Shown piece after piece: positions 25,578 through 34,399 of a stretch of 64,000 nucleotides of DNA (position 1 is its first letter; every line of letters starts with the position of its first letter). The notes under the pieces are model-generated. The model did no database searches. It saw only the letters and a program-made list of their open reading frames with translations, and was not told the origin of the DNA. Origin of the DNA: Arthrobacter sp. efr-133-R2A-120 (lineage in GTDB: Bacteria; Actinomycetota; Actinomycetes; Actinomycetales; Micrococcaceae); contig NZ_JARVRF010000001.1 of the NCBI RefSeq assembly GCF_030209835.1, positions 113,204 through 177,203 on the forward strand, written 5' to 3'. The position numbers and the translations under genes were made by a program.

Positions 25578-26345
25578 ATGAGGATAGCGAAATCCGACAC
25601 GATTGCCGGCTTGCCCGCACCCGTAGCGAGGGACCTGGTGCGCCTGTACCGGGGAGGCACCTTCGTGCAGGAGTTGGCCGATACCCTGCTTCGCAGGAAC
25701 GGCGTCGAAGACACCGAGGTAGTGTTCGCGCGCATGGAGAATGCCGGCTACCTGGTGAAGGCCGACACCGGCGACGATCCCGGCTACGTCTGGTGGGAGG
25801 CGACAACCCTCGGAAACGCCCTGGCCATGGCCAGCTTCGGCAAACCCATCACCCGATCAACGGCAGACCGCCTCGTCGCCGGCCTCCTGGAACGGGCCCG
25901 GATGTACAACGCCGATCCCGGGATGCCGCTGTTCGTGGAACGGCTCCGGATTTTCGGAAGCTACCTTGACCCGACCGTCGACCCGCTCGGGGATGTCGAC
26001 GTCGAACTCTCCTTCGGCATGCGCACCCGAGACCACCAAAAGATCAGGGCGTACGTGCGGGCCAGCGGCCGGACCTTCGATTCATTCATGGAAGAGCTTT
26101 TCTGGCCGCAGAAGGAACTGACCCAAAAGCTCAGAAACCATTCGACAGCCATCAACATCACGACGGAAAACATCGACAACATCACGAACAAAGCCCGGCT
26201 CGTTTACTCCATCGAAGATGACCCCGGCGCGGTTCCGCGGCCCGTAGAGGCAAACCGAACCGCAGGTGACGCGTTACAACGGCATCCTGCCGAGGTAGGC
26301 GTTCGTGAGCCCAGACAATCCTCTGCCAGAAACCGAACCCGATAA
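25578..26345 (+). CDS. Nucleotidyltransferase-fold protein with N-terminal winged helix
   Basis: 255 aa. Residues 20-75 look like a winged helix (ELADTLLRRNGVEDTEVVFA). Residues about 122-147 carry the nucleotidyltransferase signature RIFGSYLDPTVDPLGDVDVE, with the GS loop and the D-x-D metal pair. Such proteins occur on actinobacterial plasmids and near toxin-antitoxin or phage-defence genes; substrate unknown. The C-terminal 30 residues are Arg/Pro-rich. Last gene of the plasmid-like part. Confidence 0.65.
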   Translation: MRIAKSDTIAGLPAPVARDLVRLYRGGTFVQELADTLLRRNGVEDTEVVFARMENAGYLVKADTGDDPGYVWWEATTLGNALAMASFGKPITRSTADRLVAGLLERARMYNADPGMPLFVERLRIFGSYLDPTVDPLGDVDVELSFGMRTRDHQKIRAYVRASGRTFDSFMEELFWPQKELTQKLRNHSTAINITTENIDNITNKARLVYSIEDDPGAVPRPVEANRTAGDALQRHPAEVGVREPRQSSARNRTR

Positions 26346-26467
26346 GCGCCCATATGTCGTCCGGAAGAGGTCTTCCCCCTTAAGTGTCAGGTTGGGCTTT
26401 GAGACTTCAAAAGCTTGATGTCAGAAAGATTCATGGGAGTTCTATTCGTAGGCGCTCGGTGCTTCAT

Positions 26468-26500
26468 CCTGACGTCAGGTTGGGGTGTACGTCAACCTGA
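26468..26500. terminator. Inverted repeats downstream of M20 gene
   Basis: TCAGGTTG (26475-26482) pairs with CAACCTGA (26493-26500); the palindrome CCTGACGTCAGG overlaps at 26468-26479. It lies about 105 bases past the stop of the leftward M20 gene and near the boundary between transfer and catabolic genes. A TCAGGTTGGG word also occurs at 26388. Confidence 0.4.
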
Positions 26501-26604
26501 TAGTGGTTGACGAGCCATCCATTCGGGACTCCGACCGGTACTGCCAGATCCACTGCTTAACTGAGTCGTGGGTCCCTCCGGAAACCCTCCGAACTGGGCT
26601 GGGA

Positions 26605-27876
26605 CTACCCCATGACTTCCAGCTCCTGGAGCTTTCCAAGTGCTACGCCCGCCAGAAATTGTGCTTGGTCGACGAGGATACCGTCGTCAAACACTGCCCT
26701 GGGCGAGTGCATAGGAGGCCAATCCATGGGGTCAATATCGGGAGACCCAGCTCCGAGGTGCCCGTACGCGCCGGGGACCTCCACGAGGACACGGGAGAAA
26801 TCGTCAGACCCGGTCCTGGGGGACGGGCTGGGGACGAACCGCTGCTCTCCGAAGAACGCCCGTGCGGTCCTGCCCCAGAGTTCGGCGTCACTGTCGTGAT
26901 TGACGGTGGCCGGCATAACCGGAGTGAACGTTGCCTCGGCTGTCAGTTGATGAGCGGTCGCCAGTTGCCGGATAAGATCCGGCAACTCCTGTGCGAGCCG
27001 TGCTTCGACACCGGGGCTGAAAGACCTGACGCTGGCCCTGAATTCCGCCGAATCAGGTATGACATTAGAGGCGGAACCGCCATGGAATTGGCCCACGGAC
27101 AGAACCACGGGGTCAAAAACGTTGAATCGCCGGGTAATGTACGTCTGTAGCGCGCCAAGCATTTCAGCAGCTACCTGTATGGGATCCAGAGCCTGGAAGG
27201 GGCGCGAACCGTGCCCACCACGCCCGATAACCTTGACGGACAGATCTCCGAAGGCTGCCATGTAGGAGCCGGCCCGGGTCGTGAACACGCCTGATGGCAT
27301 GTCCGAAACGACATGCAAGGCGTAGGCAGCATCCGGTCGCCTGCCGGCTGCGTTAAGAACGCCTTCCTCCAGCATGATGCGGGCCCCGTCATGTCCTTCC
27401 TCCCCCGGTTGGAACATGAAGATGACGTCGCCGGTCAGGCTGTCACGTACGGACGAGAGCAACCGGGCGGCACCAATCAGGCCCGCTGTATGCAGGTCAT
27501 GGCCGCAGGCATGCATCGCTCCATTGGTCGAGGCAAAGGGTATTCCCGTCTTTTCTGTCACCGGAAGTGCATCCATGTCGCCTCTGAGCAGCACAGTTGG
27601 GCGGGTCCCGAGCGGGGCTTCGCTGGCCCCGCCGCGAAGTACTGCAACCACGGACGAGGCGGCTTTTCCGAGGGTTAACTCGAGGTCGAGCCTCTTGACT
27701 GCCTCAAGGACCCGGGCCTGGGTGCGGGGCAGATACAGGCCAACTTCAGGGTCTGCGTGCATTTCCCTACGGAAATCAACCAAGTCACTCCCGAAGGACG
27801 GGATCGCTGCTGAGGCGCCCTCAAGGAAACTCAGCGCTGAAAACCGCTCCGCATCTGTCATTGAAGTATTTGTCAT
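26605..27876 (-). CDS. M20-family amidohydrolase (hippurate/N-acyl-amino-acid hydrolase type)
   Basis: 423 aa. Metal-binding motifs of the M20D subgroup are present: LLRGDMDALPV (about 95), HACGHDLHTA (about 123), QPGEEGHDGA (about 155) and HVVSDMPSG (about 188), plus SPRTGSDDFS and GHLGAGSP towards the end. It hydrolyses N-acyl or gamma-glutamyl-type amides to free amine or amino acid in the cytoplasm; exact substrate not readable. Last gene of the leftward catabolic set. Second in-frame ATG five codons in. Confidence 0.85.
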   Translation of the reverse strand: MTNTSMTDAERFSALSFLEGASAAIPSFGSDLVDFRREMHADPEVGLYLPRTQARVLEAVKRLDLELTLGKAASSVVAVLRGGASEAPLGTRPTVLLRGDMDALPVTEKTGIPFASTNGAMHACGHDLHTAGLIGAARLLSSVRDSLTGDVIFMFQPGEEGHDGARIMLEEGVLNAAGRRPDAAYALHVVSDMPSGVFTTRAGSYMAAFGDLSVKVIGRGGHGSRPFQALDPIQVAAEMLGALQTYITRRFNVFDPVVLSVGQFHGGSASNVIPDSAEFRASVRSFSPGVEARLAQELPDLIRQLATAHQLTAEATFTPVMPATVNHDSDAELWGRTARAFFGEQRFVPSPSPRTGSDDFSRVLVEVPGAYGHLGAGSPDIDPMDWPPMHSPRAVFDDGILVDQAQFLAGVALGKLQELEVMG

Positions 27877-28010
27877 TGAAGGACTTTCTCGTGTTGGACG
27901 GCCCCGCCCTGCTCATTCTCGTGAGAAGTGCGCGGGGGGGAAACCCGCTCCCTGACCGCGAGCACGTTTCCCGGAGTGTTTTCTATTGCTGCCGAAGTCG
28001 GATATGGCGC

Positions 28011-29507
28011 CTAGAGCGGGAAATCCGTCCTGTCCACGCCAACCACGCGGTCGCCGGTAAAGAAGCGTACGCCGTACTGGGGACCGTGGCCTCCGATACC
28101 GCTGGTACCCCAGAAACTCTGGCGCGAATTGCCGGCCAGGTCGCTCATGAACGTGCCGTTGATACGGACCTCCCCGGCACGAATACGGGATGCCACGTCG
28201 ATGGCCCGTGTTTCGTCACCGCCGAATACGTAGGCATCAAGACCGGTTGCCGGTCCGTTTGCATGGCTAAGCGCCTCTTCAACGGAATGCACGGGATGTA
28301 CCGTGACCAGTGGCCCGAAGAGTTCTTCCGTGGCGGCTCCGGCGGGACATCCGACGATCATCCCCGGTGCCAGGAACCAACCGTTAAGATCCGGTAGGTC
28401 GCCGCCAGTGACCAGTGTTCCCCCCAGTTCGAGGAGTCGATTCACTGCCGCTTTCAACCCATCACGCTGCCGTTCAAACGCCAGGGGACCCACTTCCGTT
28501 GTCTCATCCAAGGCATTTCCGACCCGAAGCTTACTGAGTTCGAACTTCATAGCTTCAACGAAACGGTCGTGAATCGACCCGTCAACCAGTACCTTGCCGG
28601 GCGCCTCGCACCACTGGCCATTGAGACGGGTCATGCCCTGCAGAATGGACTGTGCCGCCGAGCTGACATCGGCATCATCCAGAATGATCACGGGGTTGTT
28701 GGATCCAAGCTCCATCTGCATGACAGCGAGATTGGACGCCGCAGCCTGCGCGACTGTGCGGCCTGCCGAATCGCCGCCGGTAAACGAAAGAGCCTCGATG
28801 CGGGGATCCGAAGTCAGCAGTGATCCTGTCTCCGAATTCCCATGAACCAGTTGAAACGCGGCACTTGGGTAGTCGAGTTCGGTCATGGCGGCGGCGATCG
28901 ACTCGGCGAAGAGCTGGCAACCGCCGGGTGCGTTCTCGGAGGGTTTGAGGATGACCGGGCACCCAGCCGCCATTGCTGCCGCAACCTTGCCAACCACGGT
29001 GAAGGTTGGAGCATTCCAGGGGCCAACGATGAGGGCCGGGCCGAGGGGCTTGCGCAGGATGACCACAGACCGGTCACCGCCGTCAAGGGTCTCCGACTCG
29101 CCAAGCTCCTCCGCTTCAGCGATTGTTCCCCGGACTCTGTCCCCGAGTGCACCGGCAATCAGGCGGGTGGTCCGGATAGGGACTCCCGTGTTGATGCTGT
29201 CCTGCAGTGCGATTTCTTCGCTCTGAGCATCGAGAGATGCGGCTATCTTCGTCAGGAGCTCAAGACGGTCCCGCAGTTTGATGTCTTCAAGTTTCCCGGA
29301 CTCGTGCAGTGACGCGGCTGCGGCGAGTGCGTGCTCGACGTCAGCCCTTCCGGTCTTTCGCATCGGCTGCCGGGGTTCGCCGGTATTTGGGTTGGTAAGG
29401 TAGCGGCCGTTTTCGTCGAGCTGCAGCCATGCGCCATCGACAAAGGAGCGTTGCTCGACGAGGTCGGGGGAGATATCGGTCAGTTGTGCTAGTCCTTCAG
29501 CAGTCAA
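28011..29507 (-). CDS. Aldehyde dehydrogenase family protein
   Basis: 498 aa, TTG start with AGGAG 8 bases upstream. NAD(P) site GPWNAPTF, catalytic Glu in MQMELGSNNP (about 267), nucleophile Cys in LNGQWCEAPGKV (about 300), and EELFGPLVTV. Oxidises an aldehyde to the acid. Lies between the alcohol dehydrogenase and M20 genes. Together with the ADH it can convert an alcohol to an acid; substrate inferred to be an amine-derived intermediate. Confidence 0.85.
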   Translation of the reverse strand: MTAEGLAQLTDISPDLVEQRSFVDGAWLQLDENGRYLTNPNTGEPRQPMRKTGRADVEHALAAAASLHESGKLEDIKLRDRLELLTKIAASLDAQSEEIALQDSINTGVPIRTTRLIAGALGDRVRGTIAEAEELGESETLDGGDRSVVILRKPLGPALIVGPWNAPTFTVVGKVAAAMAAGCPVILKPSENAPGGCQLFAESIAAAMTELDYPSAAFQLVHGNSETGSLLTSDPRIEALSFTGGDSAGRTVAQAAASNLAVMQMELGSNNPVIILDDADVSSAAQSILQGMTRLNGQWCEAPGKVLVDGSIHDRFVEAMKFELSKLRVGNALDETTEVGPLAFERQRDGLKAAVNRLLELGGTLVTGGDLPDLNGWFLAPGMIVGCPAGAATEELFGPLVTVHPVHSVEEALSHANGPATGLDAYVFGGDETRAIDVASRIRAGEVRINGTFMSDLAGNSRQSFWGTSGIGGHGPQYGVRFFTGDRVVGVDRTDFPL

Positions 29508-29715
29508 TTAAGGTGCTCCTCTGGTTTTCTTTTGTTGTCTTTGTCGTCCAGGACCAGCGACGGTAGGGGCTGAGCCTTGACGTTCGACCGTTTATGTTCA
29601 GGAGGATTTGCAGCGCCATGTTGTGCAGCCTTCGTTCCGGCGCTGGCCGTGGCGCAAAATTAGATCATGATCGGCGTAACAGTCAGCTGCCGAACGGTCT
29701 TCAAGGTTGTCCGGA

Positions 29716-30831
29716 TCACGATTGCCTGTCGGTCATGTTCAGCACAACTCGGATCGTCGATGCTTCCGCCATCGCTTCGAATCCCTCGTTGATACGTACG
29801 AAGGGCAGTTCCTTGGTGACCATTGCATCGAGATCCAGTCGGTTATTCAGGTAGTGGTCCGTGAACATGTCGACGTCGCTGAGGAACCTGTTCGCGCCCA
29901 TGTAGGCGCCTTGCAGGTGTCGGTCGCCGTAGACGAGTGCATCTGCGGGGATACGCAGTTCGGACCCTGTGGGCATGAGACCGAGGATGGTGGCGGTTCC
30001 GTTCGGGCTCAGGAGCGAAAAGGCGAGTTCCGCTGTCTGGCTGCGGCCCACCGCCTCGATTGCATGGCTGACACCTTGGGGAAGAAGTGATCGGACCTGG
30101 ATGAGTGTTTCTGTTGGGTCGGGTAATGAGACAACAGTGTCCGTGGCACCGAAGTTGCGGGCGAGCTCCAGCTTGGCCGGCACGGCGTCAATGGCAATGA
30201 TTCGTCGTGCCCCAGCCAACCTGGCACCTTGAATGGCCGCTATTCCGACGCCGCCGCAACCGATTACGGCAACAGTATCCTCTGGCCCTACCTTTGCGCC
30301 GTGAATAACCGCACCGACTCCTGTACTGATGCAGCAACCGAGAAGACACGCCACCTGGGGAGGCAGATCCGAGCCGACCGCTGCAACGGATGCCTCCTTC
30401 ACGAGGAAGGCCTCTGCAAATGCGCCGATACCGCCGAGCGACTCAACGCTTGATCCATCAGGTGAGAGCAGCCTGGGCCGATGCCGCTCACGCACCGAGT
30501 CGACCCGTTCGCACTGGGTGGGGCGCCCGCCTATGCAATTGCGGCATGCCCCACAGGAGGGGGTGACCGTTACCACGACCCGGTCACCGGTCTTGATTCT
30601 TGTGACCGCAGAGCCGACGCGCTCGACAATGCCTGCGACTTCATGCCCGAGGACAGCCGGCAGGGAGATATCCAGCGACCCCTTCAGATAATGCAGATCG
30701 CTATGGCAAAGGCCCACTCGCTCAGTCCGGATGAGGACCTCATAGTCCTCCGGATCATCCAGCAGCAGTTCGCGGATCTGAAGAGGGGCTCCGGGCTTTT
30801 CCAGCACGGCGGCAAGAATCTGTGTACTCAC
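29716..30831 (-). CDS. Zinc-dependent alcohol dehydrogenase (class III / mycothiol-type)
   Basis: 371 aa, GTG start. Catalytic zinc ligands in GLCHSDLHYL and LGHEVAGIV, structural zinc cysteines CGACRNCIGGRPTQC (about 93-107), Rossmann motif GCGGVGIAAIQGA (about 190). This matches the actinobacterial Rxyl_3153/NDMA- or mycothiol-dependent class III ADH type. Likely oxidises a hydroxyl intermediate or formaldehyde released from an N-alkyl group. Flanked by aminotransferase and ALDH genes in the same direction. Confidence 0.85.
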   Translation of the reverse strand: MSTQILAAVLEKPGAPLQIRELLLDDPEDYEVLIRTERVGLCHSDLHYLKGSLDISLPAVLGHEVAGIVERVGSAVTRIKTGDRVVVTVTPSCGACRNCIGGRPTQCERVDSVRERHRPRLLSPDGSSVESLGGIGAFAEAFLVKEASVAAVGSDLPPQVACLLGCCISTGVGAVIHGAKVGPEDTVAVIGCGGVGIAAIQGARLAGARRIIAIDAVPAKLELARNFGATDTVVSLPDPTETLIQVRSLLPQGVSHAIEAVGRSQTAELAFSLLSPNGTATILGLMPTGSELRIPADALVYGDRHLQGAYMGANRFLSDVDMFTDHYLNNRLDLDAMVTKELPFVRINEGFEAMAEASTIRVVLNMTDRQS

Positions 30832-30871
30832 TTGGCATCCTTGATAGTGGAGGTGCTTGCAGATGGGTCGC

Positions 30872-30897
30872 CTCGACCATCTTCAGCCCTGGTCGAG
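30872..30897 (-). terminator. Hairpin after aminotransferase gene
   Basis: CTCGACCA (30872-30879) and TGGTCGAG (30890-30897) are exact complements, 87 bases past the aminotransferase stop on the minus strand. Confidence 0.4.
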
Positions 30898-30983
30898 TTT
30901 CAAAAGTGTGAGGGAACAGCCTTTAGGACCACTATGGCAACCTGACCAGCTCCGGCTCCACTGTGGAACGGCCGGGATGAGAG

Positions 30984-32348
30984 TCAGCTTCCGGTTCCGA
31001 CTCGGGATCCATGCCGGTTGTCATCCACGGCCGCCCGGCGCTTAAGGTAGCGTTCCATGGCGCGGACGGCTTTCTCCAGCTTCGCCAGCAGTACTCGTGT
31101 CTCCTCTCCGGTGATCACCAAGGGCGGGGACAGGATCACGGCGTTGTTCAGCGGGGCGATCCCGCCCGGATAGACAATGAGCCCATGGGCAAGGCATTCC
31201 TGCACGAATGCGTTGGCCGCTCCCAGCGCAGGATCGGGTGCCTGCTTGCTTTCCTGGTCCATAACGAACTCGAAGCCCCAGAGCAGGCCCCGCCCACGGA
31301 CATCGGCCATGCAGCGGTACCTTGTTGCCAAGGAGAGCAGACCCTCCTCGAGCTGCTTCCCCCGTTGCCGGACGTTCGCGAGGATATTCTCGCGTTGCAT
31401 AAAGTCCAGGACCGCCAGGCAGGTTGCTGCCCCCAGGGGGTTTCCCGAGAAAGTGTGGCCGAACGGCGCGACGCCGCTGCCCTCTCTGAGCGCCTCAACG
31501 ATGTGGCCTCGCAGCAAGACGGCGGCAACAGGGGAGTAACCGGCACTCATTCCTTTGCCGATAAGAAGAAGGTCCGGCACGACGTCCTCGTAGGAACTCG
31601 CGAACCAGTCGCCAGTGCGCCCCATGCCGGTAATGACCTCATCGATGATCATCAGCACGTCCAGCCGATCACAGATCTCCCGAAGCCGGGCGAAGTAGCC
31701 CGCTGGAGGTGTGAGGACTCCTCCTGCGGCTCCTACGATTGGTTCGACGATGACTGCCGCGACTGTGCCGGGGTCCTCGTTCTGAATGGCATCTTCGAAG
31801 GCTTTTGCGGCCCGCGCAGCGTACGCTTCCTCGCTCTCGCCTGGCAGGGCGAAGCGGTATGCGTAGGCTGGCGGGGCGGAGGCGAACGCATGCAGTAAGG
31901 ATCCGTAGTCGGGGCGGCGTGCTGCATGCCCGGACATCGACAGGGCGCCCATGGTCATGCCGTGATAGCTGATGGTCCTGCCAAGGATTTTGACTTTGCC
32001 TGGGAGCCCCCTTTCCCGCCAGTAGCTCACTGCGGTGCGGATGGCGTATTCGGATGCCTCGGACCCGCTATTGACGAAAAACGCCATATCGAGGTCCCCG
32101 GGAGCAATGTCGGTGAGCCGGCGGGCAAGTTCTTCGGCGGGCAGGTTGGTGAACTGGGTTCTATACGTAAAAGCCACGAGGCGGCACTGTTCTTTCACCG
32201 CCTCCGCAATCTCGTCCACGCCGTGGCCAATATTGGCGGTCATGGCGCCGCTTGAACCATCCAGGTACTGCCGACCCGTTGAGTCATAAAGGTAGACCCC
32301 ATGGCCATGCGTAACCACCGGGTACTTCTTATCAATGGTCTGCTTCAA
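30984..32348 (-). CDS. Class III (omega/GABA-type) PLP aminotransferase
   Basis: 454 aa as given from TTG 32348. PLP-fold motifs: NSGSEASEYAIRTA, ISYHGMTMGALSMSG, IIDEVITGMGRTGDW, and the Schiff-base Lys in LLLIGKGMSAGYSP (about 265). Transfers an amino group from an amine or omega-amino acid to a keto acid, which suits the end of an amine pathway. A GGAG box lies 6 bases before an in-frame ATT (32366), giving the plausible N-terminus SESALLKQTIDKKYP; the start could therefore be AUU. Confidence 0.85.
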   Translation of the reverse strand: MKQTIDKKYPVVTHGHGVYLYDSTGRQYLDGSSGAMTANIGHGVDEIAEAVKEQCRLVAFTYRTQFTNLPAEELARRLTDIAPGDLDMAFFVNSGSEASEYAIRTAVSYWRERGLPGKVKILGRTISYHGMTMGALSMSGHAARRPDYGSLLHAFASAPPAYAYRFALPGESEEAYAARAAKAFEDAIQNEDPGTVAAVIVEPIVGAAGGVLTPPAGYFARLREICDRLDVLMIIDEVITGMGRTGDWFASSYEDVVPDLLLIGKGMSAGYSPVAAVLLRGHIVEALREGSGVAPFGHTFSGNPLGAATCLAVLDFMQRENILANVRQRGKQLEEGLLSLATRYRCMADVRGRGLLWGFEFVMDQESKQAPDPALGAANAFVQECLAHGLIVYPGGIAPLNNAVILSPPLVITGEETRVLLAKLEKAVRAMERYLKRRAAVDDNRHGSRVGTGS

Positions 32349-32442
32349 CAGAGCGCTCTCAGAAATGGAAAACTCCTCTAACGTTTGGCGGGTCTTCTTT
32401 TGGCACTGCCGTCGCGGCTCCGACGAGTGCCACCACGACAGC

Positions 32443-32490
32443 GCCTCCGGTTCCTGTCTCGTTATCCGTGACGAGACAGGAACCGGAGGC
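32443..32490. promoter_or_regulatory. 20-bp perfect inverted repeat between permease and aminotransferase
   Basis: The 20-base arms 32443-32462 and 32471-32490 are exact complements around the 8-base loop TATCCGTG. It lies 17 bases past the permease stop and about 95 before the aminotransferase start on the minus strand. No T-run follows in either direction, so it may be a partial terminator, an mRNA-stabilising hairpin or a protein site. Confidence 0.65.
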
Positions 32491-32506
32491 GGGATGTGTT
32501 CGGCTC

Positions 32507-34021
32507 TTATTCCGCAGTTGCGCAGTTCTGGCTTTCTGCGGATTGGTGCTCCCGGTCTGACACCGCTGGCACAAGCGCGGCGTAGGCATCAGGCCGCCTT
32601 GAACGCATTACCAGGGCGGTCACCAAACCACCAGCAAACAGGGCGCCCATCACCGACAGCAGGATTCCTGCAGCGAGGTCACCGCCGACAAGAAGGCCGA
32701 AGTTCTGTACGACCAAGAAGACAATCCCACCGAGACCGGTCACTGCAAGTGTCGGCGCGAACAGCGTGGCCCAAAGCTTTCCTTTTGCCTTCTTCCGGAA
32801 GAACACGAGGACAGATAATGATGTGAGGGCCATCAAAACCACCACGCCGAGCGTTGCTGATCCCGAGAACCAGGTGTAGGCCTGCGTCACCGGGTCGAGC
32901 CCGATGAGCGCCTCGACCCCAAGCAGGGCAATGGCCACGATCGACACAGTCAATGAAGCTCTCGAGGGAGCCCTGTGGCGAGGGTGGACGATTCCGAGCC
33001 CCGCGGGGAGCACGCCCTGGGTTCCTAGGGTGAACAGGTAGCGGGTGAGCACGTTCTGGAAAGTCAGAATGCACGCGAAGAGGCTGCTGATCAGAAAAAC
33101 CTGAAGGAGAGTTGCAAGTACAGGTGAGACGTACTTCGCAGCCAGACCGACCACAATGCTGGTGGGATCATCTGTTGCCACTTCGACGATGTGGCTGTCG
33201 CCGATGCCGGCCTGCATGGCCCATGCGGTGAAGGTGTAAAAGACGCCAATAGCGAGAACGGCGATGTACGTTGCGCGCGGTATTGTCCGGTCGGGGTCAC
33301 GCGCTTCGTTGCGGAAAACAGCGGTGGCCTCAAAGCCGATGAACGAGAAGAAGGCGAACATGACGCCCAATGGGGGGACTCCTTCACCCAGGCGCGCGGG
33401 GGACAGCGAGTCACCGCTCAGCCCCTCGGCACCGCCATGTACAACGACACCGATATTTACTGCCAATAGAACGACCGTTTCGATGACCAGGACCACGCCC
33501 AGGACCTTGGCGGAGAGCTCGACGTCCCGGTATGCAAGGGCACCGCAGGTTGCCATCAGCACCAAACTGCACAGCCACCATGGAAGATCCGGACCACCCA
33601 GATCATGGACAGTGGTCTGGGCCGCAGATCCCAGGTAGGAACACAGTGCGAGAAACAGGAGCAGATACGTTCCGAGTGCGAAGGTTGATGCACCAAGCCC
33701 CATGCCCCGGCCGAGCCCCGTTTGGATGTACGAGTAAAAGGCCCCCGCGTTCTTCACGTAGGGGGTCATCCGCGTGAATCCAACGGCGAACAGAAACAGG
33801 ATCACCGTAGCGATGAGGAAGAACAGCGGGCCGCCCGTGCTTTCCGAGGCAGAGACCACCACGGGCCAGCCGGCCACGACGGCTGTCATCGGTGCGGCAC
33901 CGGCCACGACCATGAACACGATTGACCCGACGCCGAGCCCGCGGCCGAGTAACTTGTCGGGGCTCAGGATTCCGTTCGGGCCCGCATCCACAGGCTCAAA
34001 TTTAACATTGTTAGTTGCCAT
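32507..34021 (-). CDS. APC-family amino acid/amine permease
   Basis: 504 aa with about 12-14 hydrophobic helices (GSIVFMVVAGAAPMTAVVAG, PLFFLIATVILFLFAVGFTR, and on). FSFIGFEATAVFRNEARDPD is the conserved APC loop. ATG preceded by GGGAGGGACGA. Imports the amine or amino-acid substrate across the cytoplasmic membrane. It is the first gene of the leftward unit, divergent from the ALDH at 34400 across an operator-bearing promoter. Confidence 0.88.
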   Translation of the reverse strand: MATNNVKFEPVDAGPNGILSPDKLLGRGLGVGSIVFMVVAGAAPMTAVVAGWPVVVSASESTGGPLFFLIATVILFLFAVGFTRMTPYVKNAGAFYSYIQTGLGRGMGLGASTFALGTYLLLFLALCSYLGSAAQTTVHDLGGPDLPWWLCSLVLMATCGALAYRDVELSAKVLGVVLVIETVVLLAVNIGVVVHGGAEGLSGDSLSPARLGEGVPPLGVMFAFFSFIGFEATAVFRNEARDPDRTIPRATYIAVLAIGVFYTFTAWAMQAGIGDSHIVEVATDDPTSIVVGLAAKYVSPVLATLLQVFLISSLFACILTFQNVLTRYLFTLGTQGVLPAGLGIVHPRHRAPSRASLTVSIVAIALLGVEALIGLDPVTQAYTWFSGSATLGVVVLMALTSLSVLVFFRKKAKGKLWATLFAPTLAVTGLGGIVFLVVQNFGLLVGGDLAAGILLSVMGALFAGGLVTALVMRSRRPDAYAALVPAVSDREHQSAESQNCATAE

Positions 34022-34399
34022 TCGTCCCTCCCGGACGTTCGAAGCTCATTTATCTTCACGACGCCTTCGATAGGCCTGAAGAATTCAGTCATCGTGGAAC
34101 TCAGCTTTGACGGCCCCCTTGCCGCATCGTCTGTGAACTGCATTACAGCCTAGGTCCCGCGTTGCCCGCCCCTGTGTCAGCTCTGCACACTGTCGCCACC
34201 GTTCATGGTCGTAATGCACAGCATTCGAACGGACCGCCCCGGTGTGCAGTTTGCACATGGCCCTCATTGATGTGGTGCCCGGCGCACTCGCTCCTTCCCA
34301 GGGAGCCCGGGCATGCTCGGTAACAACGGAGCTTCCCGGACTTCAAATGGGGACGAGGAATCTTCCGACGAAGACCACTCTCCTGAAGGAGCACCAAGT
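34022..34399. promoter_or_regulatory. Divergent catabolic promoter with TGTGCA dyads
   Basis: TGTGCA-GTT-TGCACA (34243-34257) is a perfect 6-3-6 dyad. A degraded copy lies at 34173-34190 (TGTGTC...TGCACA) and AATGC-ACA-GCATT at 34213-34225. The same operator occurs at 37596-37612 before the glutamine-synthetase-like operon. Probably bound by the cluster's regulator to control permease and ALDH units together. Confidence 0.65.

Noticed and set aside
32443..32490. Reading the 20-bp repeat as transposon ends
   Set aside because: The arms are separated by 8 bases only and no transposase is present.
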